A DNA stretch of 64,000 nt from NCBI RefSeq assembly GCF_001632365.1, contig NW_024468563.1, positions 181,392-245,391 of the forward strand, given 5' to 3'. Source of the stretch: Laetiporus sulphureus 93-53. Taxonomy: Eukaryota; Basidiomycota; Agaricomycetes; Polyporales; Laetiporaceae. The notes beneath the pieces are model-generated. The model saw only the letters and a program-made list of their open reading frames with translations. It had not been told where the DNA came from and made no database searches. The translations under genes and the position numbers were made by a program. Shown here in pieces: positions 10,761-21,363 of this stretch (position 1 is its first letter; the number at the start of each line of letters is the position of its first letter).

Positions 10761-13700
10761 TTACTTCAGCTTCTCGAACATCTCAATTGACAGTTCCAAA
10801 TTCGCAACGTCAGCCTCAACCGTTTTCCGCTGTAACATTCAGGTCAGAACCTAATCCATCCGACGAATAATCGGAACAAGACGACGCCTCACTTTATCCT
10901 CGTTGACAAGGCGCACATCCTCGGGCACGGTATCCGCATAGCCGGACTGCGCCTCCACCTTCCTCACCTTCTCGAGGTTCATGCGCGCCAAACCGAGCTT
11001 CTTGTTGCACTTCATAATCTCGACGTCGATGTCCACCTGCCCCTGTGCACGCGCTTGCATCAGCCACGCCTTGGACGTCACAACGCAAAATACATACCCG
11101 CACGAGGATGTGCATAACGACAGTAGGCGAGATGACGGCAGACCCGCACCCAGCGGGCACGTCCTCCAGTTCGCGTACAACCTTGACAAATTTGCAATTC
11201 TTCGTCAGAGCGGTCATTGTCGGTACCTGGCTCTCGAAGAGCGCGGCTTCGTTGCCGGACTGAGCGCGCACGAACACTAGCACGGAGCGCGTGAGAGGGG
11301 CGGAGATAGGACGGCATACGGAGTACGTACGTTGTATGTCGGTTTGGAGGTTGTATGACGCTGCGAGTGAGCGTCCAGTCTTGATCGCGGCGAATACGAG
11401 GTCAAACTCTCTCTCAGCATTTTGAAACACAAGCGCCTCGTCCTATGTGGGACTCATTGTCACACATATCAACAAGAACTCAAGATAGCGATAAGTACTC
11501 ACAAAGGTTGGGAATTTTGCGACCATGATCGACGGCGTGGAGTCATTCGGCCTGCGTGGCAGACGCTGCCAGAGTTCTTCCGTGACAAACGGCATGAACG
11601 GATGGAGCAAGCGCAAACCATGGTCCAAACAGGTATACAATGTCTGCTGTGCCGATCGTTTTGTCTCCGCCGATGCCGATCCGTCGGTCATGGGCTTCAT
11701 GGCTTCCTACAATACTGATTCAGAAATGACATCCAAAACCAACCCAGAGTCAGAACATACAATGTAAACATCGCACAACTCGTACAACCAGAAATTGTAA
11801 GCTGCAGTCGTAGCGGCCATGAAGTTGCGCTCCTGCAACTGTCGGTTGATCTCGCACGCGGCGATGTTGAGCTTGTGCATGATCCAGTGCTCCACGAGGC
11901 TCTCTTTGCCTGTCGGCTTGGCAGCAGGCGCAGGGACAAACTCCTCGTCAAGCTTGAGCATAGCAAACTTGGTAGCGTTGAAGATTTTGTTGCAGAACTT
12001 GCGATAACCCTCGACGCGCAGGATCTCCAAGTTGATATCCCTGCCTACGGTTGGACTCAGTGAGCATTATGAAATACCTAAAATACAGTCAATAATCAAT
12101 GGAGTCACTAACCTCCGCCGGAGTAAGCACACAAGGCGAAACGCAGTGCGTCGGTACCACACTGAGGAATTCCTTTCGGGAAATCCTTCTTCTGGCCGAC
12201 CTTCGCTTTCGCGATCTCGCGGTCGTCCAGGTTGCCCTCATACAGCTTCTGATGCAGGTCCTCGAGAGACAGTCCCTGAATAACGTCGATCGGGTCGATC
12301 ACATTCCCAAGCGACTTGCTCATCTTGCGTCCGTGCGCATCGCGAATCATGGCGTGACACAGGACCTCCTTGAACGGCATCTTGCCCGTCAGATGGACAC
12401 CGAGAAGCACCATGCGCGCGACCCAGAAGAAGAGGATGTCCCAGCCCGTCTCGAGCATCGATGCCGGGTAGAACATCTTTAGATCGAGAGTCTATGCGCA
12501 GAATGAGCTGTATGATGAAGCTGTTTACGGTAACAGCGGATGCGCGCACCTGTTCTGGCCAGCCCATGATAGAGAACGGCCAGAGTCCAGACGAGAACCA
12601 GGTGTCAAGGACGTCCTCGTCCTGCTCAAGTGTGAACTTCGCGCCATTGGCCAATTTCTTCGCACGCTCGGTCGCCTCAGCAAGATTGCGACCGACGACC
12701 CAATGCTTGCCGTCGGTACTCTTGAGGGATAGTTAGTTGCAACATTCAACGTCATACCTATGATAGATGAGACACACTGACATCCTGATCCTGGCCCTCG
12801 ATCCGCACAAAGTACGCGGGACACCGATGACCCCACCACAACTGACGAGAAACACACCAATCCTGAATGCCTTCCAGCCAGCGGTACCACTCCGTCTCCG
12901 ATGCCTTCGGCGAGATGTACAATTCGCCTGCCCGAGTACGCTACGATGCATAGCATTAGTCATAGACGGCACGCTCTCCGGAAGACTCGGTTTACTTTGA
13001 GCGCCTCCTCAGCGAGCGGTTTGCAGCTGACCCACCACTGCGGCTTGAGGACAGGTTCGATGACGTCGCCCGATTTGCTGTGATAGTGTCAGTCGGTCAG
13101 TGATGGTGCCGAATAATGCTGAGCATACCTGCAGATGGGGATCTGCATGGGGTTATCCTTCGTTTCGACATACAGACCGGCCTCCTTCAGTGCACTGACG
13201 ACAGCCACGCGGGCATGAAACCTTTTCATGCCCTACCATGCAAAGGTGTCAGGGACGACATCCAGCGCATATGTTGGCATCTTTAACATACCTTGAACTT
13301 CTTGCCGGCATTAGCATTGAGAGTGCCATCATCATTCAGGATGTTGATGAATGACAGGTTATGCCGCACTCCGACCTCATAATCGTTCGGGTCATGTGCC
13401 GGGGTTATCTTGACAGCACCGGTCCCGAACTCCATGTCGACGATAATCGAGTCCGTGATGATGGGGAGGCGTCTGTCGAGGAAAGGGTGGATGACAAATT
13501 TGCCATGCAGATGCTGTTGCTGATATTCAGCGAGTTGGGCATTCGGCGGAGAGCTATGAGATCCAGACCTTGTAACGAGCATCATCAGGGTGGACAGCGA
13601 TAGCAGTATCGCCTAACATGGTCTCGGGACGAGTCGTGGCAATAATGATCTTCTCGTCTACGTACGTTTGAGACATTGGAACAACGAGCTTGAATGAATG

Positions 13701-15111
13701 AAAAACACCCACCAGAACCCTCGATCGGGTAGGCGAAAGAGGTAATGACGCCAAACTCGAACTTCTCCTTCGGATCGTAGCCCGGAACGTTCATCAATGT
13801 CCTTCCTGTGAGTTGCTTCTGCTCGACCTTCACGAGAGCGCGATGTTTACAGCAGTGCCGACGAGTACATGTTCCTCGTGAAACATACCTCGAGGTTCGA
13901 TAGCGTGGTGTTCAACTTCACACACCAGTTTACCAAACGGTTTGCACGGTAGAGAATCCCATCTTCGTGCAGGCGGCAGAATGTCTCGATTACAGCTTTT
14001 GACAAGCGCTGCCAGATACACTGCGTTATATACTGTCTTTAGCAGGAGAACGTACCACATACCTCATCCATAGTGAATGCAACGCGCGTCCAGTCGTAAC
14101 TTCCTCCAAGACGGCGCATTTGATTGGCGATCTTCTTCTGGTAGCTACAACGCAATCAGTCACACACATCTGACGTGCAGGTGTTCACTGACTCATTTTT
14201 CCACTCCCAAACGGTCTCCAGAAACTTTTCGCGACCAAGGTCATGCCGCGTCCTGCCGGAGGACTTGTACAACCTCTTCTCAACTACGGATTGGGTTGAG
14301 ATACCCGCATGATCGAACCCTGGTACAAACAGCGTGGTTTTGCCCAGCATACGATTCCTATGACGGTGTGAATCGATACATCAATCACTCCGAATCATCC
14401 GAACTTACCATCGTATGAGAGTATCTTGGATGGCAACAGTTAGGGCATGTCCTATGTGAAGGCTCCCGGTGACATTCGGAGGTGGTGCAGGAATCACAAA
14501 CAATCCTTCGGGCTTGATCTGCCCTTCTGGGGTCAACTGGGGCGAGAAGAATCTTTGTGCGTCCCACCACTCGTACCAAGCAGATTCTACGGCAATCGGG
14601 TTGTACCCACTTGCCATCGGCTGCGAGAGATCTGGTTTCCTCGTCAACTTTCAGACGGTCGTCTCTTCCCCGCAATGCTCACCCTTCTTCGCTCCTTTTG
14701 GTGTGGTGTTAACAAAGGGTGCTTCCTCTGGCTTCTTCTCCTTCTCTGCCTTTGCCTTCTTCTCGCCTGCGGGGGAAGCTGCCGCTACCTTCGCCACCTT
14801 GGCTGCAAGCTTAGCCTCCTTCTCCAAGCGTTTGGCTTCCTTCTTCGCTGTGAAAGTCGATATATGGCATGGACTGTATGCTACCAAAATGTCAACGTAC
14901 CCGCGCTTTTTGATGGGGTGCCCGTCCCGCCATTATTGGGGGTTGAAGTCCCAGAAACAGAAGGAGTCGCCGACACGGAGGGAGTGTCCGATGCAGAGGG
15001 AGTTTGTGACATGTTCCGGAGGCCTATCCGAGCAAGCAGCACTGTTCTTGTTGACCAGGAGGATGAATGGGAGCAAGCACTGAGTTGGATGAATCGATGC
15101 AAGAGTCGCAT
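10761..15111 (-). CDS. VAS1: Valyl-tRNA synthetase, dual cytosolic/mitochondrial start arrangement
   Basis: Class I synthetase that charges tRNA-Val. Twenty exons join in one frame and encode 1094 aa from 15111, or 1061 aa from the in-frame ATG at 15012. Seen: a Lys/Ala/Glu-rich N-terminal extension ([20 protein letters not shown]); [19 protein letters not shown]; the HIGH motif in [16 protein letters not shown]; the editing region [14 protein letters not shown] and [64 protein letters not shown] in [17 protein letters not shown]; the anticodon-binding region; and a C-terminal coiled coil ending SIEMFEKLK. The upstream start adds [14 protein letters not shown] and further Arg/Ser residues, with no acid until the second Met, as expected of a mitochondrial presequence. 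In yeast VAS1 one gene serves both compartments by alternative starts. The same arrangement is inferred here. Confidence 0.95.
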
Positions 15112-15378
15112 CCGTTCATCTTCGGCTTAGCGATGAGAAGTGATGGGGAGTCACGAAAATTCAGTTTCCCACGGCTACTATCAGAGGACGCGATCACGGG
15201 ATCGCGATTGATCTAAGTAAGACACGTCGAGCGAAGAGCAATGCATTCATCGCACTGATGATTTGTTTCATCATGAGTAGACTGTTATGCAGACAGATGT
15301 CCTTGGAGAATTATCTCTCAATCGCGATAAGCATGTCCAGCACTCTGAGTGGACGGACTTCTTAATAATGCGAACAAA
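15112..15378. other. Short tandem intergenic region upstream of VAS1
   Basis: This 267-nt AT-richer stretch lies between the VAS1 start and the stop of the ASXH-type gene, both on the minus strand. It should hold the VAS1 promoter. No gene is seen. Confidence 0.4.
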
Positions 15379-16674
15379 TCAATTTCCGTCGCGGCAGTAT
15401 GCTCTCAGATATGACAATGTCCCATATCTCTCTCTCCCTCCCCTATCCAGCAATATTTGAGATGCTAGATCATTGCGCATATCGTCTCGCCATCTCCAGA
15501 CGGTGAAAGACTTCCAAGGACTGTGTGGCAGTGCAGAAATCCTGTCCGCCCGAGTGACGCGTCCGTCGATGTCCAGGATGCCTACTTCGAGAACTTCTGG
15601 GTCAGCAATATCTTCCATCGCCTGGATATGGTCCTCTGGTTCTGGGTCAGCGCGATCAGTCACCAACAGGCTCGGCTTGAGGCTGCACGTAGTGCTCGGA
15701 GGGATAAGGACAGCCAGAGTTCGGCTGCGAGGATGGAGGGATTCGACCTGCAGTGAATGAGCTTTGTTCCCCAAATCAACTCCGCTGAAGCCTCACGAGG
15801 ACATCCTTTTGAACTGTGATGTGTAAACGCGGGAATTCACGTCTGTAAGAAAGGATATCGTGCTCTTGGAGGTACCCGTATATTGCGAGCGCTGTCAGAT
15901 CTATCTGACTATAGAATGTTGTATCGTGACTTTTCGGTGATGTACGAACAAGGATAATGACCAACCGCTGCCCCTTTTCAGTATGTTCCCGTTCCCACTC
16001 TTCGTCTTTCCATTCCGCATGCATGGTCCCAAGGCGGATGCCTTCCTCGAACAGTTTGATAGTATCCTGCGCCTTTGCCGCGAACCAACCTGAGAAGAGG
16101 TGATCTTGGTATGTCTGCGCGGCGGACGAGAAGAATGGTGATGTAAATATAGCCGGGTCTAGAAAGGCAGGTGTTCTGTTTTGATGTGTACTCTGCGAAG
16201 TGGATGTGGAGGCAGCAAAAGCTGCTTCATGCGCAGAGTCGACATCCATTGCGTCATCTTGATCAATGTTTGGAACATTATCGTTCGTTATGCTGTAGTC
16301 AACGTGCGTGGAGGGCAGAGATGGGCGAAAAGTATTGAACGCTGTTGGAGGAAGTAATGATACAAGAAACTCTTTGGACTCTTGCGACAGGTTCAAGAAA
16401 TTCTCGCAGTTCAAGACATCCTGCGGGGAGCATATCAGTAAGGCGAGGGTAGATGCGATATTACGTTCATCATTTATTTACATACTGAGATATTCATCTT
16501 AGTGAGGTGACTTTTTGAGCTCGTCAGAAGTATTTCGAGCTGTTCCGCAGAGTGTTTGTCGCCATCTTGCGTTTTCCGCTTACCAGAGGCACTTGGCTCG
16601 GGAGCCACATTCACAGGCGCTTTCGGAGGCGCACGTGTGGAGCGGCGTGGACGTTCGTTGTTTGGTTCAGACAT
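15379..16674 (-). CDS. ASXH/DEUBAD-type chromatin protein
   Basis: Three exons (16486-16674, 15797-16420, 15379-15747) give 393 aa. Seen: a basic N-terminus (MSEPNNERPRRSTRAPPKAP), as in nuclear proteins, then a helical block, LEILLTSSKSHLTKMNIS joined to VLNCENFLNLSQESKEFLV and SLLPPTAF. This matches the pattern of the Asx homology (DEUBAD) domain: a short LLTSPKS-like start, an Asn-rich turn, then an LS.E....L..LLP helix. A C-terminal block (WKSFTVWRWRDDMRNDLASQ, GGRERYGTLSYLRAYC) is basic and aromatic. In animals this domain activates the BAP1-type deubiquitinase of PR-DUB and binds chromatin regulators. Fungal members are poorly studied, so a histone-deubiquitination role is only inferred. 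The domain call rests on motif recall. Confidence 0.7.
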
Positions 16675-18827
16675 GGGACAACCTCACTGTGGCCGTTGTT
16701 AAGTTTAACGCTAAGCCTGAATATTGAGTTGTTGGAAAAGGCTGGTGAGGAGGGACTCGAGATGGAAGCCAAGGTCACAAAGTCAAGGTTGTCGCCACAT
16801 GCGAAGTAAGGAGCGACCATGTGACCGACGCGTCGCGTTCGCGTTTGTCCCGTCCGCGTTATGTCCCACTGCGAATATGCTAACTTTCCAGAGCCACCTG
16901 ATTTACACATCACTAGCAATTTTTACCTTCTCCGGATGGACTAGTACTTCATGCTGGGATAGTAATGGAAGCGTGCATCTGTCTAGGCTTGCTGGTACAT
17001 TCTTCAAGCCCAATAGAATGAACAGAGCCCAGTCATTGTCATCCCCGCGATGCCCAGCACAGACTATACCTCGTATAGCAGAATAGGAGAATCGATCTCA
17101 AAAAGGTTCACGTGGAACGTGCAAAGGTGTCCCTAAGATAGTCAGAAAATTAGAAAACACAAAAGGTACGCGTACGTATGATTCCTTCTATGCACTAACG
17201 AGTTTCACAGCGCAGTCTCAAAAGATCGTGTATGTGAGAGCAGAAGCACCGGAAATACACTCTCATTAATGTCGGCTGAAGACCGGTGGGATAGCCGCAG
17301 TTAAGACGGTCCACATAGAAGCTCTATCAGCCGCCAAAGTCTCGTTGCGATTGCTGAGAGAACGAGACTACGGTGTCCGAGTCCCGAGGCAATGGCCGCA
17401 GTGCCAGCCCTTGCAGTGCAGTAGGTGACGAGAGGATTCTCTCGATCCGCGGCTGGTCTCTAGTGCGCAGTGAGACAGTTCCTTCAATCCTCTGCAGCTT
17501 CCTAATATTTTTGTTTGGCGGTCATGCTGGTACATCGCAAGCCGGTCAATATAGACCGAATAATGGGGAAGATTGCCATACAATTACAGCGCGCACCATC
17601 GCCGTTAGTTTGTCCACTTCCGTATAGCTGTGAGTCACAGTGGATGCTTGAGGCTATACGTACACGGGCTCGAGTCTTGACCGAAATCGGTACCGAATAC
17701 ATAAGATCCAGGGTTAACGTTCATCTCCGAGACCGAGTCGTACGAACATGAGGCTCTACACGTTACCCAAGAGTCACGCTCTAGAAGGAGATATCCAATA
17801 TCAGCACGCTAGATTGAGGATAAGGCACAGGCATTGCGGCCGCTGTGATTCAGCGACGATACCAGATGAAACTTTAGATAGCACAGTCCTTGCTGCAATT
17901 TCCCACAGACCGGCCATTTGGCCGACGCCTGTACCCGTAGTGTCCGTTCCATACGACCATACTAAGGAGTGATCTGCAGAACCCCGTCTGCTCCAGCCAT
18001 GTGTGTGGTGGTCGGACTTCGGCCGCTGAGTACTGAGGAACAAAGATCCATTCTAGATGGAATGCAGTCGCATGTGCATGATGTGGCAGAAGCTTACCTT
18101 CAACGACATGACAGATCAATTACGTCCCGTCCTAGTCTAATAATGACCATGCAAAGTGCTTCTTGCGAATGTCGCGAAGCGCAAGCTGACGCCAACAAGG
18201 CCGCGCACAAGTGGCGATTCGTTCTCTATTTCGAGGCAGGGGCCACATCAACAATGCGTCAGGCACGATGCAGTATGAATGGATTGAGTTCCACATCGAA
18301 CGTCTTGATAGATGCTGATGATCCGGCGCTCCGAGCGCATTCTCTGTTTCCAAATACGACTCGTGAAGAGCGTTGATATCGCGGAAGAGATGACAAACAT
18401 ACGAAGCCTGACGCTTTATATCTGTTCGCGGCCGCAGCTCCCGCTCGTGGGATCGCCCTAGGGTATGAACCTTCTTGTTTACGCGACCAAGGGCCCATCA
18501 GTAACCACTCAAACGAATGTGGATTGCGTGCCTGCTTCCATGATGTGGGGGACGAGTACGAGCCACTCAGATGAGAGACATACAAACCGACCAGTCGTCG
18601 GCAGCATTACGACATGGTCAATCCCTACATTGACGCTGCCGCACGTTTCATACCGCAAAAGGCAGTCTCCGGACACGAAGCCGAAGAAGCACATCACCAT
18701 TAAGTGCAGGAGCCAAAGTGAGCTACGGAGGTACCATCACCGGTGAGTAAAGTAGAATATGGAAGTTGTCCAGCGTCCGAGAATCCATCAACGTCCGACT
18801 TCCTCGCAACTGCCGTGGCGCTCCGTT
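16675..18827. other. 2.1-kb region without a recognisable gene
   Basis: Many overlapping frames of 60-135 codons occur on both strands. None has a recognisable domain or a convincing exon chain. The longest (+ strand, 17969-18376) is rich in Ser, Arg and Ala with no known motif. Confidence 0.35.
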
Positions 18828-19560
18828 TCAGTCCAGACCAACGAGCTGCACACGCACAGGGTAGCAGCTATCGTGATTGTATGCGCACGAGTTTTCGGAA
18901 GTCGCCTTGTAGACAACGTTCTTCTGAGCGCCATTCATGCACAGTGAGAACGCGTCTATCTCGCCGTTGACAGCGAGCTCGGGGTAGTCGGAGCCGCCGT
19001 CAGGGTCAATGGAAGCCTGGCAACACATGAGGTTTGGATTGAATCGACCAGCTCAGCAAGAATGAATGAACGCACCACTGCGCAATAGATCGGCGCGGAA
19101 TCGGACAAACTGCTTGAGCTCACGACAAACTTAGGCATGCTTCCCTCTGCCACGCTGACGTCGGTCGACGACATGCTCGCATTGCTCGGATTTGGTTTGA
19201 GCACACCCGCATTCAACGAAAAACTCGGGTAGCTGTCGACATCGTAGGGATAAGAAGCATACGTCTGCGCACCAGACTCAATACTTCGCGGTACCGAGTA
19301 ACACCTTTGACGTGACGTACCGACAGCACCTTGTACTCCTGCCCATCGCTTTCGCCGTTAGGTCCAAGAACGAGTGGCGCTCCAGTCGCGTTTGCGTTCG
19401 AAGCGCCGAGATTGTATGCAGCAAGCGTGAAGTTATGGGCAGTGTCAAAAGCGCCGCCACCAAGGCCCGAGCACGATGACGAGGTGCGAGCTGTCAGGGT
19501 AGCAGGAAGCGCAAGGGAAGCCGAAGCCAGTGCCAGGCAAAGGAGGCCACAAGACAACAT
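18828..19560 (-). CDS. Small secreted protein, tandem paralogue A
   Basis: Three exons (19321-19560, 19076-19276, 18828-19016) encode 209 aa. Seen: a signal peptide (MLSCGLLCLALASASLALPA), an N-terminal Cys after a Ser run, several N-X-S/T sites (HNFTLAAYNLG, NANATGAP), IYCAV before the last intron, and a C-terminal module LAVNGEIDAFSLCMNG ... AYNHDSCYPVRVQLV. The same exon layout and the LAVNG/FSLC/DSCY motifs recur in the neighbour at 20643-21363. The pair therefore comes from tandem duplication. No enzyme family is recognised. A cell-wall or effector-like extracellular role is possible from the signal peptide and disulphide-type cysteines, but unproven. All phases agree and the total is divisible by three. 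Confidence 0.8.
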
Positions 19561-20642
19561 GGTGGAAACAGATTCACAAAAGAAGGACTGAATTATGAGG
19601 TCAATAATTCAATGATCGTCAAAAGACCTTTGTTGTGAGTAACACGAATGACGGCCGACCGCTGACTGTGAAGGGAGGAACGTTTTAACGGAGCGAAACT
19701 ATAGCTCAGTATTTCAGTCGCTGTAGAATAGTCGATGCGATCAAGATCACATACGATGGCGACGCAACATTGAAAGAAGAGGCGCATTAGGGCGCATTGT
19801 CATCAACCGCAGTGCCTTCTGTTTGCGTATGAAGCTTTTCCTCGCTATGCTAGGTGCTTCTAGTAGCTTTTCGATGCGCTAGCGTGCGTCATCCTCCGAT
19901 TCCTTTGCAACCATTCACCACAAGTAGCCAGAGGTTGTATCTTCTAGCGACGTAACGCGGGTTCCAAGATTCACCATGTTTCGCTCCATTCGCTGTGGTT
20001 CAAAAGTGCCATGGCGATTACAGTGCTGAGTGGAATGAACCCGAAGTTTTAGTGGGATCATTCCGGCTGAGAGGTACCTTGATCAACCAAATGTGCGTAC
20101 GGTAGTATAGAAAGAAAGGCTGGTTTTCCGGATGGCATTCCAGATGGATTTTGCGAAGTAGCACGAATGCAAAGGGAGTCCGTTAGAGACGAACAGACGC
20201 TGCGCCTCAGTGTGGCTGATATGATTACGTGGCACATCGCGCGCAGTGTTGGCCTCTTTATGGCGCTTGTTTGCGCGCTTAGTCGAAACCGGAAAACAAA
20301 TGAGAATCATTCAAAGCAATGGAAATGGTATATGGTACCAGCGTTGTATAAGCCCAAATGACTCTGGGATTAAGAGCGCAGCTGGTCTGGAAAAGGTGTC
20401 AACTGCTTGAGTACTCAATTCCGAGTGGCGTTTTATAATATTCCTGCTTGATACTAGCGTGTTGACTATATCATAGCGATTGTGCTGGTTCGACAACTCT
20501 TTTGCACAAAAACAGTAAAACCACGACTCGGCTTCGGTATTCGTGCTATTGTGCATGAGTAAATGAACATTGAACACCGAGGCATCCGGCTCCACTAACT
20601 GTATACGATTCCAGCACAGCCATTGGACCTCAACAACGGCAA
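19561..20642. other. Spacer between the two secreted paralogues
   Basis: About 1.1 kb with no supported gene. It includes the promoter of paralogue A (minus strand) and the 3' region of paralogue B. Confidence 0.4.
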
Positions 20643-21363
20643 CTAATACACAACTTCGATATTGACTGCATAGCAGCTATCGTAGTCGTACTCTCCGCCG
20701 TTGTCGTTAGTGCTCTGATAGATCACCGCCTCTGCGCCTGAACTGGTGCTGGCACAGAGCGAGAAATCCTCCGTTTGTCCGTTGACAGCGAGGTGCGGAT
20801 GGTTCAACCCAGCCGGATCGCCGATGGACTATTGCAGTGCACCGTTGAGCCATAGTATATGTACAGTGCAGTTTAAAATGCTTACCTGGATGCAGTAGAT
20901 CTGAGCACTGGATTGGTTTTCCTCAGAGACTATGAAGCCAAGCCCCGATCCAGCATTGACGGACAAATCATACGCGGACGCGCCAGCCGGGTCAGCGGAT
21001 GCTATGAGAGCGCCTTCGAGTAGCGACCAGCTTGGCCCTGGGTAACCGCCCCCGGTGTATGAAGCGGCGGTCTGAGTCGCAGAAAACAAGAAAGTCAGAA
21101 TTCCACATCCGTATGGCACGACGAGAAGCAAGACTAACCACCAAAACAGCGTTTGCGCCCGAGATGCCGATGCTGTTGGGGCCAAGCACGAGCGCGCTGT
21201 TCGCGCCGTCTGCCACGCTGGAAGCAACTAGAGTGAAGTTGGATCCGTTGGGAGATGAATTCGCGAGAGTTCCGCAGGAGTCGAAGTCTTGTCGGATGCC
21301 AACGTTTGGCAAGCCGTTGGCAGCCGCCGCGAAGACAACGGAAACGAGAGCGAATGCAAACAT
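20643..21363 (-). CDS. Small secreted protein, tandem paralogue B
   Basis: Three exons (21142-21363, 20886-21071, 20643-20828) encode 197 aa. Seen: a signal peptide (MFAFALVSVVFAAAANGLP), DSCGTLANSSPNGSNFTLVA, ALVLGPNSIGISG, IYCIQ at the end of exon 2, then LAVNGQTEDFSLC and EYDYDSCYAVNIEVV at the end. Intron positions match paralogue A: the first follows the LGPN block and the second follows IYC. Conservation of structure with strongly diverged residues suggests an old duplication or fast evolution. An open extension upstream of 21363 lacks signal-peptide character, so the start is placed at MFAFAL. Function unknown. Confidence 0.8.
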
